Below, piece by piece: positions 1 through 5,207 of a DNA stretch of 5,207 nucleotides (the stretch's first letter is position 1; each line of letters starts with the position of its first letter). The translations under genes were made by a program, and so were the position numbers. The notes below the pieces were generated by a model that ran no database searches, was not told the origin of the DNA, and saw nothing but the letters and a program-made list of their open reading frames with translations. The DNA is taken from positions 1 to 5,207 of the forward strand of contig DASRXC010000117.1 of the NCBI GenBank assembly GCA_035654355.1, written 5' to 3'. Source of the stretch: JAFAHD01 sp035654355 (lineage in GTDB: Bacteria; Vulcanimicrobiota; Vulcanimicrobiia; Eremiobacterales; Eremiobacteraceae).

Positions 1-741
1 CGGTTAGATGGGCGCGTTGCGCTCGTCACCGGCGCTTCTAGCGGACTTGGAGCGCGCTTTTCCCGTGTGTTGGATGCAGCCGGCGCCAAAGTCGTCCTTG
101 CCGCGCGCCGCACGGATCGGCTCGAGGGATTGGCGCGCGAACTGCACGATGCGTTGCCGGTCGCTTGCGATGTCACCGACGAACGCGCCGTCGCCAGCCT
201 CATCGACGCAGCGCTTTCGCGCTTCAAGCGTCTCGATGTCGTGGTCAACGCCGCGGGCGATGCCGATCCGTATCGTGCCGAAGAAGAGCCGCTTGCAGCC
301 TTCGCCGACGTCATCAGACTCAATCTCATCGCCGCATTTTCCGTTTCACAGCAAGCGGCACGGCACATGTTGGAGCGCGGCAGCGGCAGCATCATCAATG
401 TGGCATCGGTGCTCGGACTGGTCGGCGGCGGCATCCATCCCACCCCGGGGTATGCCGCCAGCAAGGGCGGCTTGGTGAATCTGACTCGTGAGCTCGCAAT
501 CGAATGGGCCGGTCGCGGCGTGCGCGTCAACGCGATCGCGCCGGCGTATTTCGAGAGCGAGATGACCGCCGAGATCTTCGCGAGCAAGAAAGCCCTCGAT
601 CAGATCGGGCGCATGATACCGATGCGGCGCCCAGGGCTGACGCACGAACTCGACGGACCGCTCCTGTTCCTTGCGAGCGATTCCTCCAGTTATGTGACGG
701 GGCAAGTGCTCGCGGTCGATGGCGGCTTCTTGGCGTGTTGA
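1..741 (+). CDS. Short-chain dehydrogenase/reductase (SDR), 5'-truncated by window edge
   Basis: This is the last 246 residues of a classical SDR oxidoreductase, read in frame from base 1. Only about ten N-terminal residues and the start codon should be missing. Numbered from the window edge, the Rossmann cofactor motif TGASSGLG is at residues 10-17. An Arg-Arg pair (36-37) follows the second beta strand, which in this family usually favours NADP(H). The adenine-pocket Asp is in CDVTD (57-61) and NAAG is at 83-86. The catalytic tetrad is N109, S136, Y151 and K155 (YAASK). The Ser-Tyr spacing is about two residues longer than usual, filled by a Gly-rich stretch with HPTPG. The end, VDGGFLAC, is the typical SDR tail. 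SDRs catalyse NAD(P)-dependent oxidation or reduction of alcohols and ketones; the substrate cannot be predicted. Expected to be cytoplasmic. It converges with the minus-strand gene downstream, 27 bp away, with no terminator hairpin seen between them. Confidence 0.93.
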   Translation, partial: RLDGRVALVTGASSGLGARFSRVLDAAGAKVVLAARRTDRLEGLARELHDALPVACDVTDERAVASLIDAALSRFKRLDVVVNAAGDADPYRAEEEPLAAFADVIRLNLIAAFSVSQQAARHMLERGSGSIINVASVLGLVGGGIHPTPGYAASKGGLVNLTRELAIEWAGRGVRVNAIAPAYFESEMTAEIFASKKALDQIGRMIPMRRPGLTHELDGPLLFLASDSSSYVTGQVLAVDGGFLAC

Positions 742-768
742 TCGCCGAGCGTCAGATCGAGCAGCCGT

Positions 769-1185
769 CTAGAACTTGACGGCGACAACGGCCAACAAGA
801 TGGTTATGACGTCTTCCCCGAGCGCGACCGGAAGGTCCGGCACGTGCAGCTTGCGCGTGATCGCCCTTCTGATCTCGTAGCCCGCATACGCGCCGATCAG
901 CGCACCTGCGACACCACAGACGATCGCGAGCCACGTGGGCAAGGCACCGGACGTTAGGAAGAACGCGCACGCGCCGCCCGAAATGCAACGAAAGGTTAAT
1001 GGAAGCGGTCTCAAGCGGGACGGCATCCTTGGAAGTTTGTCGCCGACGAGTTCAGCGGCTGCCAAAACCGTGAAAAGGATCCAGAGCACAGAGTGACGCG
1101 CGACGGTGAGCGCCAGCGGCGCGATTGTCGAGCGCAAGCCAGCGACAACACCGATGAGGATCGCATGCCCCAGCGCAAGTGACAT
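769..1185 (-). CDS. DUF4126-type small integral membrane protein
   Basis: A 138-residue hydrophobic protein resembling the DUF4126 family, whose function is not established. About four to five membrane segments are visible, near residues 3-26, 33-46, 66-80, 83-103 and 125-137. Recognisable family-like elements are GVVAGLRS (12-19) followed by AP, a polar loop AELVGDKLPRMPSR (44-57) with its conserved-looking acid, Asp-Lys and Pro residues, GAYAGYEIRR (98-107), and VPDLPVALGED (115-125). The ATG at 1185 is the only in-frame start before an upstream stop, but no clear Shine-Dalgarno sequence precedes it. It therefore probably depends on translation or transcription from the upstream lipocalin-like gene, whose stop lies 32 bp away on the same strand. 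That gap holds a weak 5-bp inverted repeat (GAGCG/CGCTC, 1192-1207) without a T tract. The family call is from memory of motifs, not a search. Confidence 0.72.
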   Translation of the reverse strand: MSLALGHAILIGVVAGLRSTIAPLALTVARHSVLWILFTVLAAAELVGDKLPRMPSRLRPLPLTFRCISGGACAFFLTSGALPTWLAIVCGVAGALIGAYAGYEIRRAITRKLHVPDLPVALGEDVITILLAVVAVKF

Positions 1186-1217
1186 ACGTGGGAGCGCGCA
1201 TTCGCTCTACACGCTCG

Positions 1218-1745
1218 TCACACTTTCTTCGTTAGCGTGAACTCAGCGCCGAGGAACCACGATCCGTCCGCTCGCTGCTCTTCGCCGCGCCAGATGAACC
1301 TCGTCGGCGTGATGTCGTTGAAGCTCCACCGCATCGAGCCCGTTTCATTGACGCCTTCAAGGACAATGCGATTGTCGTGGCGGCGTCCCGCGAGCTCGCT
1401 CTTTATACCGCTGATGGGATTGATCCAGACGATTCTCCACAAGCCCTGTTGCGCGTCGTAGTACCGAATCGTCGTACCGTACCGATTGTATACCCGCGAT
1501 GCACCGGTTCGGTCGGCTCGGCGCGGCACGATCCACACATCTTGGATCGCGCGCCCCTCGAGCACCCAGCTGAACCACCATTCGCCCGTGCTCTCGAAGA
1601 CTGAACCATCTTCTTTGAAGTCGCGCGTGGTGCCAGACCAGCCGCCGACAATCCAGTCAAAATCACGCGCACGTTCGCCGATTTCCGCCGATGGGGTTTC
1701 AGATACCAAAGCGTCTGCGAACGTCGATGTCAACACGCGCTGCAT
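1218..1745 (-). CDS. Lipocalin-like beta-barrel protein, copy A (DUF1579-like)
   Basis: A 175-residue soluble protein without a signal peptide. It has alternating Trp/aromatic strand patterns typical of small lipocalin-like or DUF1579-like beta barrels. Key elements are FDWIVGGWSG (29-38), a charged DGS turn, STGEWWFSW (52-60), the strand VLEGRAIQDVW (61-71), IRYYD (93-97), LWRIVWINP (102-110), RWSFNDI (139-145), RFIW (149-152), and a final strand GAEFTLTKK (166-174). The set of motifs matches the protein at 2583-3116, so the two are paralogues. Members of this superfamily often bind small hydrophobic ligands or heme, but no catalytic or heme ligand can be assigned here. The start at 1745 is chosen because a strong Shine-Dalgarno sequence lies 9 nt upstream; the longer in-frame reading from 1832 would run into the AraC gene's 5' end. 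It is divergent from the AraC regulator across 53 bp, so control by that regulator is likely but inferred. Confidence 0.8.
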   Translation of the reverse strand: MQRVLTSTFADALVSETPSAEIGERARDFDWIVGGWSGTTRDFKEDGSVFESTGEWWFSWVLEGRAIQDVWIVPRRADRTGASRVYNRYGTTIRYYDAQQGLWRIVWINPISGIKSELAGRRHDNRIVLEGVNETGSMRWSFNDITPTRFIWRGEEQRADGSWFLGAEFTLTKKV

Positions 1746-1798
1746 GGCTAGACTCTCCTTTTCTCGAATATCGTAGCAATGAAGGTTTTCGCACGCAC
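1746..1798. promoter_or_regulatory. Divergent control region between lipocalin-like gene A and the AraC gene
   Basis: This 53-bp gap separates two divergent start codons, so promoter elements for both genes must be packed here or extend into the coding ends. It is more AT-rich than its surroundings. Short divergent gaps next to AraC-type regulators commonly hold the regulator's operator and allow autoregulation. I see no convincing pair of -35/-10 hexamers and no clear direct or inverted repeat, so the operator is an inference from gene order. Confidence 0.4.
1755..1761 (-). promoter_or_regulatory. Ribosome binding site fixing the start at 1745
   Basis: On the minus strand AAAGGAG lies 9 nt before the ATG at 1745. 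It is a near-consensus Shine-Dalgarno sequence and rules in favour of this start over the in-frame upstream ATG at 1832. Confidence 0.75.
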
Positions 1799-2599
1799 AT
1801 GATGACCGCTCGCAGGGTCCACGCTTCGGCATCCGTTCAGATACGAGACGTGCGCTGCCGTGCGCCCCGCGGCGAGAGCAGCGGCGAAGAATCGTCGACC
1901 GGCGCGTGCCTCGTACTGCCGTTGTGCGGCGCGTTCGAGTGGCAGGTCGGTCGCCGGAAAGCGCTCCTGGATTGCAACGCTGCCGCGCTCTTCTCGACCG
2001 ATAGCCGGGTGATCTCGCACCCGTTTGGCGGCGGCGACCGGTGCGTCGCGTTGCAATTCGCAGATGACCTGGTCTTCGCCGCGTTTGGAAGCGAACGCGT
2101 CACGCCGCGATATTGGATACTTGACGGTGCAACGCAGCGCCACGTCCATAGCCTGCTTCATAAGATCTTGCCCGCGAACGACAACGTACTGTTAGAAGAG
2201 ACGGCTATCGAGTTGCTCGATCTGTTCGCAACCCACCCGCAAACGCCGGCAGCGACCTCGCGTCATGACGACGTCGTCGAGCTCGTGCGCGCTTACATCA
2301 ACGAGCGATTGACCGAAAGCGACAACCTGAAATCGATCGGCGCGGCCGTTGGATATTCGGCATTTCATCTCGCCCGCGTGTTCCGGAGCCGTACTGGCAC
2401 GACGATCCATCAATACCGCCATGCCGCGAGGCTCGCGTGGGCCCACGAGCGTCTGCATGATGGAGACGAACCGATCGCAGATATCGCGGTCGACCTCGGG
2501 TTTTACGATCACAGCCATCTCGCAGCCACATTCGCGCGGCAGTACGGCGCGACCCCATCGAGCATTCGACACCGCTGCGATCTCAAGGCGCCCGCTTAG
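1799..2599 (+). CDS. AraC/XylS-family transcriptional regulator
   Basis: A 266-residue regulator with an N-terminal sensing half (about 1-150) and a C-terminal AraC DNA-binding domain (about 158-259). The N-terminal half has short beta-strand patterns (GACLVLPLCGAFEW, 35-48; RCVALQFADD, 81-90) consistent with a cupin-like effector domain. The first helix-turn-helix is around NLKSIGAAVGYSAFHLARVF (176-195). The second is around PIADIAVDLGFYDHSHLAATF (225-245), followed by the family signature end GATPSSIRHR (250-259). The effector is unknown. The ATG at 1799 (or the adjacent one at 1802) is preferred; only a weak GAAGG lies 13 nt upstream. An in-frame ATG at 1691 lies within the divergent gene and would add 36 residues unlike the family. 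It sits between two paralogous lipocalin-like genes, diverging from one and overlapping the 3' end of the other by 17 bp, so it most likely controls one or both. Confidence 0.9.
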   Translation: MMTARRVHASASVQIRDVRCRAPRGESSGEESSTGACLVLPLCGAFEWQVGRRKALLDCNAAALFSTDSRVISHPFGGGDRCVALQFADDLVFAAFGSERVTPRYWILDGATQRHVHSLLHKILPANDNVLLEETAIELLDLFATHPQTPAATSRHDDVVELVRAYINERLTESDNLKSIGAAVGYSAFHLARVFRSRTGTTIHQYRHAARLAWAHERLHDGDEPIADIAVDLGFYDHSHLAATFARQYGATPSSIRHRCDLKAPA

Positions 2600-3116
2600 C
2601 GAAGATCTCTTGGTCGACGCGCGCGCGCGCGTCGACATCAGCCACGCGAGAGATCCAATGAAACGAGTCGGGCTCGATGTTTTCAAAAGACCACGTCTCC
2701 GCCGGGCCGGGACCCTGCACCGTCTGAACGATGGTGTCGCCGCGCTGCTGCGCCGTCAGGAGTTTGACCGTACGCGTGAACGGCTCGACGTAGGTCAGCC
2801 GCCACACGCGATCCGCAGAATCGTAAAATCGTATGCCGACACCGGCGTGCCACACACCATCTTCCCTGATTTGGTTCGCGCCGATGACGTCTTCAATCGC
2901 GCTCCCATGAAGGATCCAGCGAAAACTCCACGAGCCCTCGGTCGAGAACTGCGAGCCATCGATCTTGTAGTTGATGGAGTGAATCGCCCAGTCGCCGATC
3001 AGAAATCCGTAGATGTCCTGATCGGGCGGCATCGCATCCGAACGCCGTGAAGATGTGATTCCCAAGGGGACATACTTGGTATTGATGTCTCGCGTGAACG
3101 GATCCGTTAGTGCCAT
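2583..3116 (-). CDS. Lipocalin-like beta-barrel protein, copy B (paralogue of 1218-1745)
   Basis: A 177-residue protein with the same motif order as copy A: IYGFLIGDW (35-43), STEGSWSFRW (58-67), ILHGSAIEDV (68-77), GIRFYDS (94-100), VWRLTYVEP (104-112), TWSFENI (141-147) and SFHW (151-154). Copy A ends in a regular strand, GAEFTLTKK. Copy B instead ends in a charged tail, VDARARVDQEIFAKR (161-175), so its C-terminus has diverged. There is no signal peptide or membrane segment, so it should be a cytoplasmic, small-molecule-binding-type beta barrel of unknown ligand. The ATG at 3116 is preferred because GAGGT lies about 10 nt upstream; an internal ATG at 3032 has no ribosome binding site and would start just before the barrel. 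Its last 17 bp overlap the end of the convergent AraC gene. The DUF4760-like gene lies 94 bp upstream on the same strand. Confidence 0.8.
   Translation of the reverse strand: MALTDPFTRDINTKYVPLGITSSRRSDAMPPDQDIYGFLIGDWAIHSINYKIDGSQFSTEGSWSFRWILHGSAIEDVIGANQIREDGVWHAGVGIRFYDSADRVWRLTYVEPFTRTVKLLTAQQRGDTIVQTVQGPGPAETWSFENIEPDSFHWISRVADVDARARVDQEIFAKRAP
2613..2636. repeat. 24-bp perfect palindrome GTCGAC-(GC)6-GTCGAC
   Basis: A perfect self-complementary sequence: a GTCGAC hexamer, six GC dinucleotides, then GTCGAC again. It coincides exactly with codons 161-168 of lipocalin-like gene B, so both strands read Val-Asp-Ala-Arg-Ala-Arg-Val-Asp. It starts 13 bp after the AraC stop codon, so RNA from the AraC gene would contain it and could fold it into a GC-rich hairpin. 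No T tract follows on the plus strand, so a classical intrinsic terminator is not supported. Alternating GC can also favour Z-DNA or cruciform structure. It may simply be a chance low-complexity coding stretch. Confidence 0.8.
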
Positions 3117-3170
3117 AGCGGTGAGAACCTCTTGGGACGACTATACAGCGCGGACGCTCATGACGCTATG

Positions 3171-3198
3171 AAAAACGTGCTCTCAACGCGGGGGCACG
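3171..3198 (-). terminator. Possible weak intrinsic terminator after the DUF4760-like gene
   Basis: Read on the minus strand, 12 bp after the stop codon at 3211, CGTGC and GCACG form a 5-bp stem around a 13-nt C-rich loop. Five T residues follow directly. Position and T tract fit a rho-independent terminator separating this gene from lipocalin-like gene B, but the stem is short and the loop long. Confidence 0.3.
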
Positions 3199-3210
3199 AA
3201 AAACTCGCTC

Positions 3211-3807
3211 CTACGCGGTCGCCCGCACAGCCTCATACCGCTTGTCGTCGTCGAGCCATGAGTCGTTCAGCTGGAGACGCCGCACACCGCGAGGATACGC
3301 GCCATAAGGGTGAGCCGTCATCCAATCTTGTGCTAGCACTGTGAGGTACTCGAAGTTCTCCCACACAGAATCACCCAGTTCTCGTCGAATGATCACGGCA
3401 AACGGCGACAAGCGCTCCCAATTTCCAGGGATTTGCCCAGCCCACGTATCCAATGCGAGATCGCGATCGACCAGCCCGGATTTCACCAGCAACCCCATAT
3501 TCTCATAAAAATTACCGACGGTGTTGATCTTGGATAGAAAAACTCGCGTTTCGGGCGTCCTCACTGAGCGGTGACAGAGCTGATATCGAAATTCAGGATC
3601 CTTGAGCTTACCTTCGAGCTCCGTCCGTACGACATGTTCAGCGGCTTCGAATTGAGCCGTGCGAGACGTGTCCTGCAATTCGGCAAGCGCGGCGAGCTGA
3701 TTACTGCCTCGCGCATGGCGTAACTGCACGAGCGCCGCGATGGCGGTCGCGGCGATGACGATGAAGGTGCCCATGGTGGCGAACGTGTTCCAAAGCTCCA
3801 GAGTCAT
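3211..3807 (-). CDS. DUF4760-like single-pass membrane protein
   Basis: A 198-residue protein with one N-terminal membrane helix (about residues 8-29, FATMGTFIVIAATAIAALVQL) followed by a basic stop LRHAR. A soluble, mostly helical domain follows (about 35-198). The pattern resembles proteins annotated as DUF4760 or hypothetical. It runs from a membrane anchor to SNQLAALAELQD (35-46), KLKDPEFR (67-74), NFYENMGLLVKSGLVD (99-114), WENFEYL (149-155) and a Pro/Gly-rich end HPYGAYPRGVRRL (166-178). The function of the family is not known and no catalytic motif is seen. The ATG at 3807 is chosen because a near-perfect Shine-Dalgarno sequence (GGAGGT) lies 5 nt upstream; the in-frame start at 3837 lies upstream of that site. 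It is divergent from the diiron oxygenase gene. Lipocalin-like gene B follows 94 bp downstream on the same strand, probably as a separate unit. Confidence 0.78.
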   Translation of the reverse strand: MTLELWNTFATMGTFIVIAATAIAALVQLRHARGSNQLAALAELQDTSRTAQFEAAEHVVRTELEGKLKDPEFRYQLCHRSVRTPETRVFLSKINTVGNFYENMGLLVKSGLVDRDLALDTWAGQIPGNWERLSPFAVIIRRELGDSVWENFEYLTVLAQDWMTAHPYGAYPRGVRRLQLNDSWLDDDKRYEAVRATA

Positions 3808-3812
3808 AAAGA

Positions 3813-3818
3813 ACCTCC
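3813..3818 (-). promoter_or_regulatory. Strong ribosome binding site deciding the start at 3807
   Basis: GGAGGT on the minus strand, 5 nt before the ATG at 3807, is essentially the full anti-16S complement. It is the strongest translation signal in the window and excludes the longer reading from 3837. Confidence 0.82.
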
Positions 3819-3843
3819 GAAAAGCGAGTGGGCTCACAGCCTG

Positions 3844-3849
3844 ATTATG
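3844..3849 (-). promoter_or_regulatory. Candidate -10 element for the DUF4760-like gene
   Basis: On the minus strand CATAAT matches TATAAT at five of six bases. It would place transcription start near 3837, about 30 nt before the ATG and properly upstream of the GGAGGT site. The -35 region, around GTGTAAG, is poor. The element sits in a small CTGA/TCAG inverted repeat (3841-3853). The call rests on position and one hexamer only. Confidence 0.28.
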
Positions 3850-3914
3850 TCAGCATCGCGACTTTCCTTACACCGGGCGCAGGCCTAGCGGGCCGGTCTT
3901 TCCAACGAACCTGC

Positions 3915-4826
3915 ATGGCGCAGATCCAAACGCCGACGATCTCGGCGGTCTTCGGACCCGAGGTCTGGCAGCGCAGTCCGCGTGAAGTGGCCGACGGCTT
4001 GGCCGACCAGATGCTCGCCCGGCACTGGCACGTCGACGACCTTCCCTGGTCGTCGCTGCCGCTATTCCCCATCCCCGAAGGCGCGCGCGAAACGCGCAAA
4101 CTGGTCCGTTTCTACAAATCCGTGATCGCGGTGTCGACTCGCGCGGAAGAGATTGCCGTGTCGATCGCGCGACGTTTGCTTATCCACGCGAACGAGGAAA
4201 AATTTGACGTCTCGTTCCGACGGGCGCTTTCCGCTTTGCTCAACGACGAGGCATCCCACGTTGCGACCATGCTCAAGATGGAGACGTCGGCCAGCGCCGC
4301 GTTTCCCGACATCCCGCCGCGGCCCGGCGAAAGCCCGCTGTTCAAAGCGCTGATGCCTGCGATCGAGACGCTTGAGCCAGCAGTGCTGGCGATCTTCATG
4401 TCGTCCTACGAAGCATCGGTGGCGATCCGGTCTTACTCCGAGCAACAGACGTACGAGATGCCGTCGATCCTCGCGACTATGGGTCTGCACGCGGCTGAGG
4501 ACGATGGCCGGCACGCCAAGATCCTGCGCATCATCGCGGGCGAATTCTTGCAGATATTCAAGACTCGATTCGGCGACGACGGCTCGGGCGAATCAACGGA
4601 ATGGCGCAACCGCATCATCGAGCCATTCTGGTCGTTTTGGAGCCTCATGCCGGCGCATGAGTACTTCCTCGCAGGCAACGATCCGCGGCAACGGACGCAC
4701 GTGCACGGGCTCGTCATGCATGACGTCGAGATCATGAACAAGATCTTGCATTTCCTCGAGTTGTCGCCTGGTGCACAAAAAGCGATGCGTGTCGGGACGA
4801 TCGCCGACATGATCCCCGAGACTTGA
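3915..4826 (+). CDS. AurF-like ferritin-fold diiron oxygenase
   Basis: A 303-residue, mainly helical protein with the metal-ligand pattern of the AurF (p-aminobenzoate N-oxygenase) diiron family. Helix 1 carries RAEEIAVSIARRL (76-88), with E78/E79 as the candidate ligand. Helix 2 carries LLNDEASHVATML (108-120), with the E112xxH115 pair. Helix 3 carries SSYEASVAI (163-171), with E166. Helix 4 carries LHAAEDDGRHAKIL (191-204), with H192 and H200 plus an acid at 195-197. Spacing between ligands is close to AurF, which is about 336 residues long. Helix 4 has one extra residue and Asp rather than Glu near the expected position. Family members activate O2 at a diiron centre, for example to oxidise arylamines; the substrate here is unknown. 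The first ATG at 3915 is preferred. A GTG at 3828 would add 29 non-family-like residues, and neither start has a good Shine-Dalgarno sequence. Its stop overlaps the start of the downstream acyltransferase. Confidence 0.78.
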   Translation: MAQIQTPTISAVFGPEVWQRSPREVADGLADQMLARHWHVDDLPWSSLPLFPIPEGARETRKLVRFYKSVIAVSTRAEEIAVSIARRLLIHANEEKFDVSFRRALSALLNDEASHVATMLKMETSASAAFPDIPPRPGESPLFKALMPAIETLEPAVLAIFMSSYEASVAIRSYSEQQTYEMPSILATMGLHAAEDDGRHAKILRIIAGEFLQIFKTRFGDDGSGESTEWRNRIIEPFWSFWSLMPAHEYFLAGNDPRQRTHVHGLVMHDVEIMNKILHFLELSPGAQKAMRVGTIADMIPET

Positions 4827-5207
4827 GCGCGGCGCAAAACAGTCGAGCGCTTTCGGTCGCACCTCTGTGGCTCCAGCCCATGCGCTGGGCCGCCGTGCTC
4901 AGCGTCCACGCCTATTACCATCTGCGATATCGGATCCGTTGCTGGGGCTCGCTGCCGCGCACCCCACGAGCAAAGGTCGTCGTCGCCAACCATCAGCATG
5001 AAAACGAGCCGACGATTCTCGTCGAGTCGACGAGCGTCGGAGCGCTCGCCTGGCGCTACCCGGTTTTCGCAGTCGCCGGGCGGCGCATGTTCGAGCCTAA
5101 CTTTATGGCAGAGCGCATCCCGTGGCTGCGGTTTGCCATGCGAGGTTGGAACTTCGGCGCGCTTTTCGGCGCACTCGGCTTGCGCCCGCTCGAGAACGAG
5201 TTAAACC
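4823..5207 (+). CDS. PlsC-like acyltransferase, 3'-truncated by window edge
   Basis: An open frame of 128 codons running off the window, resembling the N-terminal half of 1-acylglycerol-3-phosphate acyltransferase (PlsC/LPLAT) proteins. A hydrophobic/aromatic N-terminus (PLWLQPMRWAAVLSVHAYYH, residues 14-33) and a short basic stretch precede GSLP. The acceptor motif region is VVVANHQHENEP (52-63), corresponding to the family's NHxSxxD box. The next part (WRYPVFAVAGRRMF, 77-90; RPLENE, 121-126) fits the region up to block II. These enzymes transfer an acyl chain from acyl-CoA or acyl-ACP to a lysolipid or other hydroxyl, at the inner membrane face. The TTG at 4823 overlaps the upstream TGA (TTGA), suggesting translational coupling; an ATG at 4880 is the alternative. 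Odd points are Glu62 at the Asp position of HX4D and His instead of Ser within the box. Confidence 0.75.
   Translation, partial: MSAAQNSRALSVAPLWLQPMRWAAVLSVHAYYHLRYRIRCWGSLPRTPRAKVVVANHQHENEPTILVESTSVGALAWRYPVFAVAGRRMFEPNFMAERIPWLRFAMRGWNFGALFGALGLRPLENELN

Noticed and set aside
1192..1207. GAGCG/CGCTC inverted repeat between lipocalin-like gene A and the DUF4126 gene
   Set aside because: The stem is only 5 bp and has no T tract; it is expected by chance in GC-rich DNA and does not support a terminator.
1691..1798. N-terminal extension of the AraC protein from the ATG at 1691
   Set aside because: It would overlap the start of the divergent lipocalin-like gene and its ribosome binding site, and the extra residues look unlike the family.
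2349..3050. Plus-strand open frame of 233 codons across the AraC end and lipocalin-like gene B
   Set aside because: It is antisense to gene B, which has clear paralogue-supported motifs; its own translation is Arg-rich and shows no domain. It is a shadow of GC-rich coding sequence.
3140..3145. TATAGT on the minus strand as a -10 box for lipocalin-like gene B
   Set aside because: It would start transcription at about 3133, right on the putative ribosome binding site, and no -35 hexamer is visible at normal spacing.
3828..3914. Extension of the diiron oxygenase from the GTG at 3828
   Set aside because: The 29 extra residues show no helix or family motif and no Shine-Dalgarno site precedes the GTG. 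It remains possible because the ATG at 3915 also lacks a good site.
4433..4999. Minus-strand open frame of 188 codons opposite the diiron oxygenase and acyltransferase
   Set aside because: The plus-strand reading has diiron and acyltransferase motifs; the minus reading is Cys/Arg/Ser-rich without recognisable structure.
1..5207. CRISPR array, tRNA, rRNA, insertion sequence or phage genes
   Set aside because: No spaced direct repeats, tRNA-like cloverleaf, transposase or phage motifs were seen on either strand.

Overview
This is a GC-rich (about 60 %), gene-dense bacterial chromosome fragment carrying eight protein genes. Two are cut by the window edges: the first gene at its 5' end and the last gene at its 3' end. 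I see no rRNA, tRNA, CRISPR array, insertion sequence or phage gene. Short intergenic gaps, Shine-Dalgarno sites on several genes and mostly accessory single-domain proteins (SDR, AraC, DUF families) suggest a free-living, probably soil-type bacterium. The phylum cannot be fixed from the sequence alone. An uncultured lineage such as Eremiobacterota/WPS-2, or a high-GC proteobacterium or actinobacterium, would all fit; this is a guess.

Layout. 1-741 (+) is the body and end of an NADP-type short-chain dehydrogenase/reductase. It converges on a minus-strand pair: a small lipocalin-like protein (1745-1218), then a DUF4126-type membrane protein (1185-769) 32 bp downstream. Divergent from this pair, across only 53 bp, is an AraC-family regulator (1799-2599, +). 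Its 3' end overlaps by 17 bp the 3' end of a second lipocalin-like protein (3116-2583, -), which is a clear paralogue of the first. Upstream of that, on the same strand, is a DUF4760-like single-pass membrane protein (3807-3211, -) with a strong ribosome binding site. Across a 107-bp divergent region lies an AurF-like ferritin-fold diiron oxygenase (3915-4826, +). Its stop codon overlaps the probable TTG start of a PlsC-like acyltransferase that runs off the window (4823-5207, +).

Two groupings are worth attention. The first is the centre of the window, where one AraC regulator is bracketed by two paralogous beta-barrel-type proteins. This looks like a small ligand-responsive module, possibly including the DUF4126 membrane protein. 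The second is the diiron oxygenase/acyltransferase pair, which appears translationally coupled and may act on a lipid or an acylated product. Both proteins deviate from their family's usual catalytic motif: the diiron enzyme has an extra residue and Asp in its fourth metal-binding helix, and the acyltransferase has Glu in place of the Asp of HX4D. The functional links are inferences from gene order; the family assignments come from motifs read by eye.
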